Part shown: positions 22,867 through 33,765 of the stretch, piece after piece
How positions within the stretch are numbered: the stretch's first letter is position 1
How the letters are laid out: each line of letters starts with the position of its first letter
Assembly (NCBI GenBank): GCA_025360425.1
Contig: JANYCD010000073.1
Location: 1-64,000 of the forward strand
Origin: Sterolibacteriaceae bacterium
Lineage (GTDB): Bacteria > Pseudomonadota > Gammaproteobacteria > Burkholderiales > Rhodocyclaceae
Reading direction: 5' to 3'
DNA length: 64,000 nucleotides
Made by a program: the position numbers and the translations under genes
Notes under the pieces: model-generated
Seen by the model: the letters and a program-made list of their open reading frames with translations, nothing else
The model's database searches: none
What the model was told of the DNA's origin: nothing

Positions 22867-23586
22867 CTACTCGTTCGACTCGTCACGACGTGGCGGATTA
22901 CCGTCGTATACGAGACTGCGGCGACGTTGCAGATACCCGTCGCGAATATAGGAGTACTTGTCCAGCGCGGCTTCCTCGATCACCTTGTCAGCCGGCAGCA
23001 ATGCCGCGCGGTCACTGACCAGGCGGGTGACCAGTAATATATTCCGGGCCGGGATATCGTTGATTGCACCAATCGGATCAGCCGCCAGATCAACCACCAG
23101 ACCGGCCGAGTCGCGCACCGTGCGCGGACCGAACAATGGCCAGACGACATAGGTGCCGGGGCCGGCGCCCCAACGTCCGAAGGTTTGACCAAAGTCCTCG
23201 TTATGTTTTTCAACACCCATATCGGAGGCAACATCCATGAAACCAAAGACGCCGAGCGTGGTGTTAACTAGCACTCGACCGAAGTCGTTGATTCCATCCG
23301 GCACTTTGCCTTGCAATACGTTATTCACACCAATAAAGACGTCTTCAATGTTTCCAAAGAAATTCGCTACGCCGTTACGCGCCGGCTGCGGCACCGTCGC
23401 TTCATAGCCTTGGGCGACGGGCTTGATGACCGTCTTGTCCACGCCTTCGTTGAAAGCGAACATGGCGCGGTTGAATCCTTCGATCGGATCTTTGGGATTA
23501 CCCGACGTAGCACACCCGGTTAGCGTACAGGCGAGCATGAAAAGCGCGCTCAGGGGGGCCAGACGTTTGATGAGGGCAAACTTCAC
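22867..23586 (-). CDS. mlaA: Outer-membrane lipoprotein MlaA/VacJ
   Basis: Lipobox LTGCATSG, DPIEGFNRAMFAFNEGVDKTVIKPVAQGYEA; likely GTG start at 23586 preceded by AAAAGGAT. Confidence 0.93.
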   Translation of the reverse strand: MKFALIKRLAPLSALFMLACTLTGCATSGNPKDPIEGFNRAMFAFNEGVDKTVIKPVAQGYEATVPQPARNGVANFFGNIEDVFIGVNNVLQGKVPDGINDFGRVLVNTTLGVFGFMDVASDMGVEKHNEDFGQTFGRWGAGPGTYVVWPLFGPRTVRDSAGLVVDLAADPIGAINDIPARNILLVTRLVSDRAALLPADKVIEEAALDKYSYIRDGYLQRRRSLVYDGNPPRRDESNE

Positions 23587-23627
23587 GATTGCATCCTTTT
23601 CATGGGTTATTCCGAACATTACAGTAC

Positions 23628-24098
23628 TTATTTCTTATCGACGCCTTCTGACGCTTTGTTGAACATGAACTGACTAATCAGCTTTTCCAGTACCACTGCA
23701 GACTGCGTCTTCTTGATCGTATCGCCGGCTTTCAGCATTTCAGTATCGCCACCGACCTCGAATCCGATGTATTGCTCGCCCAGCAGGCCCGAGGTATTGA
23801 TGGTGGCAAATGTATCGCGCGGAAACTTGTAGCGCGCATCAACATCCATCGACACCAGGGCAACATACGCTTCCGGATCAAACCTGATGTCGCTGATGCG
23901 GCCGACAACGACACCAGCACTCTTTACCGGCGCACGCACCTTAAGGCCTCCGATGTTATCAAACTTGGCTTGCAGGTGATAGATATCGCCGGCGCTGGAA
24001 GTGCTCATGTTGCCGACCTTGAGTGAAAGAAACGCCAGGGACACGATACCGATCGCGACAAAAATTCCGACCCAGAGGTCGAGCATGGTTTTATTCAT
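23628..24098 (-). CDS. mlaD: MCE-domain protein MlaD
   Basis: TMLDLWVGIFVAIGIVSLAFLSLKVGN; VKSAGVVVGRISDI. Confidence 0.94.
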   Translation of the reverse strand: MNKTMLDLWVGIFVAIGIVSLAFLSLKVGNMSTSSAGDIYHLQAKFDNIGGLKVRAPVKSAGVVVGRISDIRFDPEAYVALVSMDVDARYKFPRDTFATINTSGLLGEQYIGFEVGGDTEMLKAGDTIKKTQSAVVLEKLISQFMFNKASEGVDKK

Positions 24099-24893
24099 TT
24101 AAGTACCCCGGAACATTAAGGCGGTAAGAATAAAGTCGGCGGCAAGGATCGCCAGCGACGAAGTCACAACTGTGCGTGTTGTTGCCCCCGAAACGCCTTC
24201 CGCCGTGGGCTCGCAGTCATAGCCTTCAAATACGGCGATCCAGCTGACAATAACGCCGAAGACACAACTCTTGATGACACCATTGACAACATCTTCGCGA
24301 AAATCGACGGAAGCCTGCATCTGCGACCAGAACGTGCCTTCGTCGACCCCGATCAACTGCACCCCGATCAAATAGCCACCGAACACGCCCAGCGCCGAAA
24401 ACAGTGCGGCCAGCAAAGGCATGGAAATCACCCCGGCCCAGAAACGCGGCGCAACAACGCGGGCGATGGGGTTGACCGCCATCATTTCCATTGCCGAGAG
24501 CTGTTCAGTAGCTTTCATCAAGCCAATCTCGGCGGTGATCGCCGACCCGGCGCGGCTGGCAAATAACAGCGCGGCCACCACCGGTCCGAGCTCACGCACC
24601 AGGGTCAGCGCCACGAGTGAGCCCAAGGCGGAGGCCGAACCGAAGCGTTGCAAGGTTTCGTAGCCCTGCAACCCCAGCACCATACCGACGAAAAGGCCGG
24701 AGACCGCAATGATGATGAGCGACAGCACACCGGTGAAATAGAGTTCACGGATGGTCAGATTGAAACGCCTCAGAGCGGTCCCGGATTGCAATAACACCGC
24801 GAGGAAAAAGCGGGCGGCGAAACCCAGACGCCAGACACGGTCGGTGACCTGCTTGCCCAGGAAGCGCAAATGTCCTTTCAGCTTCTCAAGCAT
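24099..24893 (-). CDS. mlaE: Phospholipid ABC transporter permease MlaE
   Basis: [48 protein letters not shown]; start set at [13 protein letters not shown]. Confidence 0.94.
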   Translation of the reverse strand: MLEKLKGHLRFLGKQVTDRVWRLGFAARFFLAVLLQSGTALRRFNLTIRELYFTGVLSLIIIAVSGLFVGMVLGLQGYETLQRFGSASALGSLVALTLVRELGPVVAALLFASRAGSAITAEIGLMKATEQLSAMEMMAVNPIARVVAPRFWAGVISMPLLAALFSALGVFGGYLIGVQLIGVDEGTFWSQMQASVDFREDVVNGVIKSCVFGVIVSWIAVFEGYDCEPTAEGVSGATTRTVVTSSLAILAADFILTALMFRGT

Positions 24894-25758
24894 GCGCTGC
24901 TTCTCCAAAAATTTCCGTACGATACGGCGACGCCGGATACTGGAATGCAACAGGGCCATCAGCCTCGCCCCAGACGAACTGATGTATATAAGGCGCTGTG
25001 GAGTTTCTGATGTCATCCGCGGTGCCTTCGGCGACGATCTTGCCTTCGGACACGAAATAAACGTAATCGACGATCTTGAGCGACTCTTGTACGTCATGGG
25101 TCACGATGATGGAACTCGCGCCCAGCGCATCGTTCAGGGTGCGGATCAACTGGCCGACGACCGCGAGCGATATCGGATCGAGCCCGGCGAAGGGTTCGTC
25201 ATACATGATCAGCATCGGGTCCAGCGCGATGGCGCGCGCCAGTGCAACGCGGCGCGCCATGCCTCCGGAAAGTTCCGATGGCATCATGTGACTGGCGCCG
25301 CGCAAACCGACCGCGTTGAGCTTCATCATCACCAGATCCTGGATCATGTCTTCCGATAAATCCGTGTGCTCGCGCATCTGAAAGGCCACGTTATCGAACA
25401 CCGTCATGTCGGTGAACAGGGCGCCGAACTGGAACAACATGCCCATGCGGCGACGCATCGAAAAGAGGTCCTGATCGTCAAGTGCACTCACCAGTTGGCC
25501 ATCGACGTGGACTTCGCCCGAAGTGGGTTTCAACTGTCCGCCGATCAAGCGCAATGTGGTTGTCTTGCCGCTACCGCTGATGCCCATGATGGCGACAACC
25601 TTTCCGCGCGGGATCTCCATATTGATCCCGGTAAGGATTGGACGGCTATCGTAGGCGAAGTTGACGTTACTGAGTTTGACCAGAGGGTCGGCGGACACGG
25701 GCTGAAGCTCTCTCTTATATGTGTATTTTTGTGGACGGCGGATTCTAGCAGATGACAT
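24886..25758 (-). CDS. mlaF: Phospholipid ABC transporter ATP-binding protein MlaF
   Basis: [49 protein letters not shown]; start uncertain. Confidence 0.93.
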   Translation of the reverse strand: MSSARIRRPQKYTYKRELQPVSADPLVKLSNVNFAYDSRPILTGINMEIPRGKVVAIMGISGSGKTTTLRLIGGQLKPTSGEVHVDGQLVSALDDQDLFSMRRRMGMLFQFGALFTDMTVFDNVAFQMREHTDLSEDMIQDLVMMKLNAVGLRGASHMMPSELSGGMARRVALARAIALDPMLIMYDEPFAGLDPISLAVVGQLIRTLNDALGASSIIVTHDVQESLKIVDYVYFVSEGKIVAEGTADDIRNSTAPYIHQFVWGEADGPVAFQYPASPYRTEIFGEAAHA

Positions 25759-25837
25759 CTGCCTGTCCCACCGCTTGTGGCGGCAAGCAGACAGGTATCA
25801 CGGAATCCTTGCCCGAATCAGGCCTGATGTTTGCGTT

Positions 25838-27307
25838 ATGATGCCCCGCATGCGCCAAACCTCGCTCCCATCCAGCGCCAAACCGGGACTATTGATCGTC
25901 GATGACGATCCGCTGATCGCCGATACTCTGGGCTACGTTCTGGGCGTCGACTTTTCCGTAGTTACTGCGGCCACGCGCACCGAAGGCATCGAAAAGCTGC
26001 GCACGATGATTCCGGCGCCAACATTGGCGCTGATCGATTTGGGCCTGCCGCCGCGACCACACCGCCCCGACGAAGGCTTCGCCCTGATCGGCGAACTACT
26101 GGCGCATTCCCCGGCAATGAAAATCATTGTACTGTCCGGGCAAAACGATGAAAGCAATGCTCGCCACGCACGCACCCTGGGTGCCACCGATTTCGTCGCC
26201 AAACCGGCAGACCCTGCCAAACTAAGGCTTCTGCTACGCAATGCGCTGTCGTTCAGCTCTGCCGAAACCGTCAGCACGGCCAGCACCTCGCACACTTGCC
26301 AGTTGATCGGAGACAGTTTTCCCATTCAGAAGCTGCGCACCCAGATCCGGCAATACGCCGATTCTCCATTTCCGGTGTTGATTGAAGGCGAATCCGGCAG
26401 CGGCAAGGAAATCATCGCGAGTTGCTGCCTGCACCGGATGACCCGTCGGAAAGACAAACCTTATTACGCGCTCAACTGTGCCGCCATCTCTCCCAACCTG
26501 GTCGAACCGACGTTGTTTGGCTACGCGAAAGGTGCTTTCACCGGTGCAACAGGTCAAAAGTCAGGGTATTTCGAAGATGCGTCTGACGGAACCCTGTTTC
26601 TTGATGAAATCGGCGAACTGCCGCTGGAGCTTCAGTCAAAGCTGCTGCGCGTGCTGGAGAACGGCGAATTCCAGCGCGTCGGTGAAACCCAGACGCACAC
26701 CAGTCATGCGCGGGTAATCGCGGCGACCAATCGCGATTTGCGCCGCGAAGTGAGGGAGGGCAGGTTCCGCGCCGACCTCTATCACCGCCTCTCGGTTTTC
26801 ACCATCAGCGTGCCGCCTTTGCGTGAAATGGAGCATGACCGGCTGTTGCTGCTTGAACATTTCAGAGCACAATATTCCGCTCAGTTGGGCGCCGCTCCGT
26901 TCCTCCTCTCGGCGGAGGCAGAGCAACGCTGGCTCAACTACACATTTCCCGGCAATGTCCGGGAATTGAGGAATATCGTGATCCGCCTGACCGCAAAGCA
27001 TCCGGGAGAAACCGTTGATGCCGGGATGCTGGAAGCCGAATTCGACGCTTCGGATTTTGGCGGGGCAGATGCAGATACCTCAACCGGCGGTAACGCCGAT
27101 CTAGCCACAATTGCATTACGCGCGCTTCAGCGCGAACATGCCTTCAACCTTGACGAAACCCTGCGTCGCTGGGAACGGGCCTATATCGACGCGGCACAGC
27201 AACTCTCCAACGGCAACGTCAGCCAGACTGCGAAGCTGCTCGGCGTGAACCGCACCACGCTCTACAATCGCATGGACTCCCTCTCCCGCACCAATACCCA
27301 AGACTGA
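25838..27307 (+). CDS. Sigma-54-dependent response regulator (REC-AAA-Fis)
   Basis: REC LLIVDDDPLIADTLG; GESGSGKE Walker A; GAFTGA loop (GYAKGAFTGATGQKSGYF); C-terminal Fis-like HTH. Confidence 0.95.
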   Translation: MMPRMRQTSLPSSAKPGLLIVDDDPLIADTLGYVLGVDFSVVTAATRTEGIEKLRTMIPAPTLALIDLGLPPRPHRPDEGFALIGELLAHSPAMKIIVLSGQNDESNARHARTLGATDFVAKPADPAKLRLLLRNALSFSSAETVSTASTSHTCQLIGDSFPIQKLRTQIRQYADSPFPVLIEGESGSGKEIIASCCLHRMTRRKDKPYYALNCAAISPNLVEPTLFGYAKGAFTGATGQKSGYFEDASDGTLFLDEIGELPLELQSKLLRVLENGEFQRVGETQTHTSHARVIAATNRDLRREVREGRFRADLYHRLSVFTISVPPLREMEHDRLLLLEHFRAQYSAQLGAAPFLLSAEAEQRWLNYTFPGNVRELRNIVIRLTAKHPGETVDAGMLEAEFDASDFGGADADTSTGGNADLATIALRALQREHAFNLDETLRRWERAYIDAAQQLSNGNVSQTAKLLGVNRTTLYNRMDSLSRTNTQD

Positions 27308-27310
27308 GCC

Positions 27311-28750
27311 ATGTACCTAGAACATTTCGGACTCACCGAACCGCCCTTCCGCATCACGCCGCATACCGACTTCTTTTTCGCCGGTGCGAATCGTGGCGCA
27401 ACGCTTGACGCCCTGATCTACGCAGTCACCCATGACGAAGGCATCGTCAAGATCAGTGGCGAAGTGGGCAGTGGCAAGACCATGTTGTGCCGGGTACTGA
27501 TCGAACGGCTGCCGGCCCAGGTGGCGATCGTCTACCTGTCAAACCCTTCACTGTCTCGCGCCGACATCCTCTATGCCATCGCCGACGAACTCCGCATAGA
27601 ACTACCGGAAAACGCACGCGCCAGTGCCGTGTTGCGCTCGCTACAGGACCACCTCATTCGACTTTACGGCGAAGGGCGGCGGGTCGTGGTGCTGATTGAC
27701 GAAGCCCACGCCATGCCGACCGAAACGCTCGAAGAAATCAGGCTGTTGTCCAATCTGGAGTCCAATCACAGCAAATTGCTGCAGCTTGTGCTGTTCGGCC
27801 AGCCTGAACTGAACGACATCCTGGCCCGCCCCGACATGCGCCAACTGAAAGAGCGCATCACCCACAATTTCCCCCTTGAGCCACTGGTAAGAGACGACAT
27901 TGCCGAATATATGGAGTTTCGCATGCGCGCTGCGGGCTACCGTGGCCCCAATGTCTTCAGCCCGTCTGCAACCAAAATAGTCGCCCAGGCATCGCAAGGT
28001 CTCACCCGGCGTATCAACATGCTGGCCGACAAGGCGCTGCTGGCGGCATTCTCCGAAAATACGCACCTGATCACGGCCAAACATGTCCGCGCCGCTGTCA
28101 AGGATTGCGACTTCAGCAAAGCCACACGCATTGCCAAGCCTTTGCCGTTGCGAATGGCAGCGCTGCTTGCGATTCTTTTCCTTGCGATTGCCTGGTTGGC
28201 GCTCAGTCGCACATGGCTCCCGGGTACGCTGGAAATATCGCCGAACGTCACGGTGGCAGCACCGGTGCCGATTACCACGTCACCCATGGCGCAATCTGTT
28301 CCACCACAGCCCGCATCACCCACCGCGCCGTCTGCTCCAGCCCTACCCACGCCCGTACCAGAAACCATATTGGCTCAGCCCATGCCGGCACCTGCGCCTT
28401 TGCCACCCACGATTGCGGTAGTTGCGCGAACGAAGTCCGGAGTGGAAACTTATCTCGGCGCTGGCAAAGCCTGGCTTGCCAGCGCAGACAACAATCATTG
28501 GTTCCTCCAGCTTGCGACTGAAGCCAACAATGCCGGAACGGTGGAGGCCTACCTACGGATCGTCGAAAAATCTGGGGTCGACATGTCCAATGTCCGCGTC
28601 TATTTGTCCGATTTGAGCGGAACCATGCGCTACGGCATCACTTATGGCGACTATGCGTCTCGCGCATCAGCTACGGCAGCGGCAAGCAGACTACCGGCGA
28701 AAGTGAAGGCGCGCCACCCTTACCCCAGGCAAGTGTCCAGGCTGCGCTAG
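27311..28750 (+). CDS. ExeA/MshM-like AAA ATPase with C-terminal TM and SPOR-like region
   Basis: MYLEHFGLTEPPFRITPHTDFFF, GEVGSGKTMLCRVLIE, VVVLIDEAHAMPTETLEEIRLLSNLE. Confidence 0.9.
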   Translation: MYLEHFGLTEPPFRITPHTDFFFAGANRGATLDALIYAVTHDEGIVKISGEVGSGKTMLCRVLIERLPAQVAIVYLSNPSLSRADILYAIADELRIELPENARASAVLRSLQDHLIRLYGEGRRVVVLIDEAHAMPTETLEEIRLLSNLESNHSKLLQLVLFGQPELNDILARPDMRQLKERITHNFPLEPLVRDDIAEYMEFRMRAAGYRGPNVFSPSATKIVAQASQGLTRRINMLADKALLAAFSENTHLITAKHVRAAVKDCDFSKATRIAKPLPLRMAALLAILFLAIAWLALSRTWLPGTLEISPNVTVAAPVPITTSPMAQSVPPQPASPTAPSAPALPTPVPETILAQPMPAPAPLPPTIAVVARTKSGVETYLGAGKAWLASADNNHWFLQLATEANNAGTVEAYLRIVEKSGVDMSNVRVYLSDLSGTMRYGITYGDYASRASATAAASRLPAKVKARHPYPRQVSRLR

Positions 28751-28819
28751 CCTGTCGCTCACGCCCATCGCTTGAAATAGGGCCGAAATACACAGCTACT
28801 TCCAATAGAAATCATAGGG

Positions 28820-28847
28820 TTGTATTGCAAAATTGATGTGTTATCAT
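28820..28847 (+). promoter_or_regulatory. Weak sigma-70-like promoter candidate upstream of the secretin gene
   Basis: TTGTAT-N16-TATCAT, 16 nt before ATG at 28864. Confidence 0.3.
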
Positions 28848-28863
28848 CAAATTGCCCTTTTTT

Positions 28864-30681
28864 ATGAACGAGGTAATTCACGTGCGCCTGCTCACTCTTG
28901 TTTTCGCAGCCTCGTTTATTGGCGCATGCAGCAATGCGCCCATCACTCCCCCATCGAATGGACATATCCGCGCCGAAAACATTCCGGACGCCGATACGGC
29001 TTCAATCCCCAAGCCGGTGCAGAGCGACATTTCCCTGCCGAGACCCAAACCCGCCGCCAAAGTCGAGACGTATAGCGTTGTTGTCAGCAACGTGAAGGCG
29101 CAAGACCTGCTGTTCGCCCTGGCGCGCGACGCCAAACTCAATATTGATGTCCACCCGGGTATCAACGGCACGGTCTCGCTGAACGCCATTGACCAAACCC
29201 TGCAACAACTGTTGGCCCGTATCGCCAAGCAAGTGGATATGCGCTGGGAACTGGATGGGCCGAATCTGATCGTGATGCCGGATACGCCTTTCCTGCGCAA
29301 CTACAAGATCGATTACGTCAATCTAGCGCGCGATGTGACCAGTTCTGTCGCCATCAATACCCAGATCGCATCCACCAGTGCCGCAGCAACCACTGGTGGC
29401 AGTGGATCATCCGGCGCCGGCAACAATTCTTCCACTACGGTCACCAGTACAGCCAAGAATAATTTCTGGGGTTCCCTGGAAAAGAACCTCAAGGACATTC
29501 TGCGGGAAACCGACAAGATTCTGCCGGAGGGGTCCAGCGATACCGTGATCGAAAAAAATGACCAGCAATCCACCAGCGGTACAGGAGCAACGTCCAATCG
29601 TGGGGGGGGGCAAGGCAATCTCGCGGGAAGTCCAAACCCTGCCTCGATATCGACGGAAGGGACGACGGTAATCAAGCGGACGACTTTTCGTGAAGCCGCG
29701 TCTGTCATCGTCAATTCCGAAGCCGGTGTGGTGGTGGTACGCGCCACTTCACGGCAGCATGAAAAAGTTCAGGAATATCTTGATCTCGTCATGTCAACCG
29801 CCAAGCGGCAGGTCATGATCGAGGCGACCATTGCCGAAGTTACGCTGAGCGACGGCTATCAACAGGGCATTAATTGGCAAAGCCTGCGCAATCTGCGCAA
29901 AGGGCCTCCGACCGCCGGTTTTTCAGAAATTCAGAATCCGTCGGGGCCGACGCTGACCAGTGGTGGCACACCTTTTCTGCTGAACTATGTCGCACCGGGG
30001 CTGGGCATTTCGGCCACCATTTCCCTGCTGGAGTCTTTTGGCAACGTAAAAGTAATTTCCAGTCCGCGGATCAGCGTCCTCAATAACCAGACCGCATTGC
30101 TCAAGGTCGTCAATAACATTGTCTATTTCACCATCAAATCGGATACCACCAACAGTACGACCGGCCCTTCACAAACCACCGTAACGACGACCCCTCAATC
30201 GGTCGCGGTCGGATTGGTGATGAGTGTTACGCCACAAATCAGTGACACCGACGTGATCCTGCTCAATGTCCGACCCACGATTTCCAGCGTCATCGACTTT
30301 ATTAATGATCCGAATCCCAGCATTCCCTCTGGAATTTCCAATAGGGTTCCGGAAATTCAAACGCGTGAAATGGAGTCGGTGCTGCGCCTGACCAACGGGG
30401 AAATTGCGGTGATGGGCGGACTGATGAAAGACGAGCTAAATCAGGCCACCGATGCGGTACCGGGTCTCTCCAAATTGCCTGTGCTGGGAAATATATTTAC
30501 GCAACGTAACGACAAGCGCACAAAAACCGAATTGGTCATATTTCTGCGGCCGACGGTGATTAAAGATATCAGCATCAATGGTGACTTCCGCGCGCTGCGC
30601 GGACAATTGCCGAACAACGACTTTTTTGCCAACAACCCTGGCCCGCAACAGCAACAAATCGGCGGCGGAGGCAGCAAGTAG
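28864..30681 (+). CDS. mshL: Pilus/type II secretin, MshL-like lipoprotein
   Basis: Lipobox SFIGACSN; secretin core VISSPRISVLNNQTALLKVVNNIVYFTI and GEIAVMGGLMKDE; follows MshM-like ATPase. Confidence 0.9.
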   Translation: MNEVIHVRLLTLVFAASFIGACSNAPITPPSNGHIRAENIPDADTASIPKPVQSDISLPRPKPAAKVETYSVVVSNVKAQDLLFALARDAKLNIDVHPGINGTVSLNAIDQTLQQLLARIAKQVDMRWELDGPNLIVMPDTPFLRNYKIDYVNLARDVTSSVAINTQIASTSAAATTGGSGSSGAGNNSSTTVTSTAKNNFWGSLEKNLKDILRETDKILPEGSSDTVIEKNDQQSTSGTGATSNRGGGQGNLAGSPNPASISTEGTTVIKRTTFREAASVIVNSEAGVVVVRATSRQHEKVQEYLDLVMSTAKRQVMIEATIAEVTLSDGYQQGINWQSLRNLRKGPPTAGFSEIQNPSGPTLTSGGTPFLLNYVAPGLGISATISLLESFGNVKVISSPRISVLNNQTALLKVVNNIVYFTIKSDTTNSTTGPSQTTVTTTPQSVAVGLVMSVTPQISDTDVILLNVRPTISSVIDFINDPNPSIPSGISNRVPEIQTREMESVLRLTNGEIAVMGGLMKDELNQATDAVPGLSKLPVLGNIFTQRNDKRTKTELVIFLRPTVIKDISINGDFRALRGQLPNNDFFANNPGPQQQQIGGGGSK

Positions 30682-32000
30682 TGAGTTTGCTGATGGATGC
30701 GTTGAAGAAGGCGGAACTGGCCAAGCGCCAGTCTCCAAAGGATCCATCTGAACCATCAATCTCGCGCGCTTCCCAAGAACCCCTGGCATTGACACCGTTG
30801 GGGGTCAAACCCGAGCCATTTGGCGGTGAGCAATCAATTCCACCGTCTGTCGTGGAGCCAGTCGGCAATCTCCCTGAATTGCCATCGACGCTCGAATTAC
30901 TCGATCAGGAATTCATGGACGCGGCGCTCGTCTTGGCGCAACGCAAACCCGAGAACACGCAAGAGCTCTCTGCAGGTCGGGTAGGCGCTTTTTCTTCGCC
31001 GCCGATTATCCCTGCCCCAGTTATTGACACGAGCGCGCAACAGCGGGCTGCCGCTGAAACCCGGCGCGAACGCGAGTCTGTGCAAAACCTGTTCGAGGCG
31101 AAGCAGGCACCGGCATCTTCACGCAAGACATTCGCCATCGTTGGCGTGCTTTCCATGTTTGTCGTGGCCGCCATCGGCATCTATTTCTGGTTGCAGTTAC
31201 AACCCAAATCAAGCCTGATGCCGTCTGGTGGCGCCGTGTTGCCAATAACGGCGTCTCCCCACCCCATGATTCCCTCTCCGCCGGTGCCGGTGGCCGAACC
31301 CGTAACGAACATCCCGGCCGTGCCGGCCGCCGCATCCCCGAATGAAGCACAAAGTAGCCAACCACAGCCGGCGCCAGCCCGACTAACAGCGCCGCTACCC
31401 GAGATCCCGATCCGCGTGACCACATCGAAGTTGCAAGTCGACCCGACGGTTGACGCCGCTTTCAATGCCCTGCAAAACGGCGATCTGGGTGCCGCCAAAG
31501 CCGCCTACGAGAAATCGCTGAAGAACGACCCGAAAAATGCCGATACGCTGCATGGCCTCGCTGCGATCCAGCTTCGCCTGGGCAAACCGGAACTGGCGCA
31601 AGACTATTATCTGCGCGCGCTGGAGGCAGACCCCAAGGATGCTCTGGCGCAGGCCAGTCTGATCAGCATGAGCAGCCAAATTGATCCCGTGCAATCAGAA
31701 AGCCGGCTCAAGCTGCTGCTCACCACACAGGCTGACTCGCCGTTCCTGCATTTCTATCTCGGCAATCTCTACGCACGCCAGAATCGCTGGTCCGAAGCTC
31801 AACAGGACTATTTCAAAGCCATGGCGGGCGAACCGGACAATCCGGATTACCTGTTCAATCTTGCGGTCAGTCTGGATCAATTGCACCAGGCCAAACTTGC
31901 CGCGCAGTACTATGCCCAGGCACTGTCCGCAGCCGACAAACGATCTGCCGGTTTTGATAAACAACAGGTTTCCGACCGACTGAAAAAGTTGCAGCCGTAA
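30681..32000 (+). CDS. MshN/GspB-like TPR membrane protein
   Basis: SLLMDALKKAELAKRQ N-terminus, single TM, C-terminal TPRs; GTG start overlaps secretin stop. Confidence 0.85.
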   Translation: MSLLMDALKKAELAKRQSPKDPSEPSISRASQEPLALTPLGVKPEPFGGEQSIPPSVVEPVGNLPELPSTLELLDQEFMDAALVLAQRKPENTQELSAGRVGAFSSPPIIPAPVIDTSAQQRAAAETRRERESVQNLFEAKQAPASSRKTFAIVGVLSMFVVAAIGIYFWLQLQPKSSLMPSGGAVLPITASPHPMIPSPPVPVAEPVTNIPAVPAAASPNEAQSSQPQPAPARLTAPLPEIPIRVTTSKLQVDPTVDAAFNALQNGDLGAAKAAYEKSLKNDPKNADTLHGLAAIQLRLGKPELAQDYYLRALEADPKDALAQASLISMSSQIDPVQSESRLKLLLTTQADSPFLHFYLGNLYARQNRWSEAQQDYFKAMAGEPDNPDYLFNLAVSLDQLHQAKLAAQYYAQALSAADKRSAGFDKQQVSDRLKKLQP

Positions 32001-32046
32001 TCTTTCACTTTCCGGCACGTGCGCAATGCTGGATAATCTTCGGCAC

Positions 32047-33753
32047 ATGAACGCCCCAAATATCAAACGTCGGCCCATTGGACAAGTCCTGATCGCGCAA
32101 GGTGTGATCAGCGAAGACCAATTGCGTATCGCGTTGCTGGAACAGATGAAGGTGAACCAGCCGGTCGGCAAACTGCTGGTTAGCCTCGGTTTCGTTTCAG
32201 AAGCCACGCTGCGCGATGCCTTGGGCGAGTCCCTTGGCAGCAAGTCGGTCGACCTGACCCGTGCAGTAATTGATGCCGGCGCATTGAAAATGGTGCCGCG
32301 CGAACTCGCCAAGCGCCATCGTATCTTGCCGCTCGACTACGACACGACCAACCAAAAACTCACCATCGCCGTTTCCGACCCGAACGATATCATCGCGCTC
32401 GACAAGTTGCGCGCGCTGGTTCCCCATGAGCTCAGGATAGAAACACTGCTGGCCGGCGAAACTGAAATTGCGCGCGCCATCGATCAGTACTACGGTCACG
32501 AACTCTCGATCGACGGCATTCTGCACGAAATCGAGACCGGTGAAATCGACTATCGCTCACTGTCCACGAGCATGGATGAATACAGCCAGCCGGTGGTGAG
32601 GCTGGTGGACGCATTGCTGACCGATGCCGTCAAACGCGAATCATCCGACATTCACTTTGAACCCGAAGCCAGCTTCCTGCGCATCCGTTATCGCATCGAC
32701 GGCATCCTGCGTCAGATCAGGTCATTGCACAAATCCTACTGGGCAGCCATGGCAGTGCGACTGAAGGTGGTTGCCGGGATGAACATTGCCGAGACGCGTG
32801 CCCCGCAGGATGGTCGCATCTCCCTGGTCATCAGCGGCCGGCCGGTGGATTTCCGGGTCTCGGCGCAACCGACAATACATGGCGAGAACATCGTCTTGCG
32901 CATCCTTGACCGACAAAAAAGCATCGCCACGCTGGACAAGTTGGGGCTCGATGACTTTCAGCTGGACCTGCTCAAGCTGATGATTGCCCGACCCGAAGGC
33001 ATCATCATGGTGACCGGCCCAACCGGCAGCGGCAAAACAACAACGCTCTATTCGGTACTAAGTCATGTCAATGACGAGGGGATCAACATCATGACCCTCG
33101 AAGACCCGGTCGAATACCCGATGGCAATGATTCGGCAAACCTCGGTGTCTGAGACGGCAAAGCTGGATTTTGCCAGCGGCATCCGCTCCATGATGCGTCA
33201 GGATCCGGACGTGATCCTGGTTGGTGAAATCCGCGACGCGGATACCGCTGAAATGGCGTTCCGTGCCGCGATGACCGGGCATCAGGTTTTCTCGACCCTG
33301 CACACCAACTCGGCAATCGGCGCCATCCCGCGCCTACAGGACATTGGCGTTCTGCCGGACATCATGGCCGGCAATATCATTGGCATCATCGCCCAGCGTC
33401 TGGTTCGCCGCCTGTGCACTCACTGCCGCAAGCCCCACCCGGCTGAGGCCCACGAACGCCACCTGCTCAAGCTGGAGGACCAGCAATCTCCACCCATCCT
33501 CTACCGCGCCACCGGGTGCGACCAATGCGATTTTCAAGGCTACCGTGGCCGGCTTACCATCATGGAACTGCTGCGGCTTGACGGCGACCTCGACGAACTG
33601 ATTGCGCGTCGTGCCACCGCCCGCGAAATTCGCAATGCCGCAATCGCCAAGGGCTTTCGCCCGCTGGCGGAGGATGGTCTGAGGCGAGTGCTCGACGGAT
33701 CGACATCGCTCGAAGAGATCGCCCGGGTCATCGACCTTACGGAGCGGATGTAA
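32047..33753 (+). CDS. mshE: Type IV pilus assembly ATPase, MshE/PilB/GspE family
   Basis: [15 protein letters not shown]; Asp/His boxes; MshEN-like N-terminus RRPIGQVLIAQGVISEDQLRIALLEQ. Confidence 0.93.
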   Translation: MNAPNIKRRPIGQVLIAQGVISEDQLRIALLEQMKVNQPVGKLLVSLGFVSEATLRDALGESLGSKSVDLTRAVIDAGALKMVPRELAKRHRILPLDYDTTNQKLTIAVSDPNDIIALDKLRALVPHELRIETLLAGETEIARAIDQYYGHELSIDGILHEIETGEIDYRSLSTSMDEYSQPVVRLVDALLTDAVKRESSDIHFEPEASFLRIRYRIDGILRQIRSLHKSYWAAMAVRLKVVAGMNIAETRAPQDGRISLVISGRPVDFRVSAQPTIHGENIVLRILDRQKSIATLDKLGLDDFQLDLLKLMIARPEGIIMVTGPTGSGKTTTLYSVLSHVNDEGINIMTLEDPVEYPMAMIRQTSVSETAKLDFASGIRSMMRQDPDVILVGEIRDADTAEMAFRAAMTGHQVFSTLHTNSAIGAIPRLQDIGVLPDIMAGNIIGIIAQRLVRRLCTHCRKPHPAEAHERHLLKLEDQQSPPILYRATGCDQCDFQGYRGRLTIMELLRLDGDLDELIARRATAREIRNAAIAKGFRPLAEDGLRRVLDGSTSLEEIARVIDLTERM

Positions 33754-33765
33754 ACGACTTTATCC

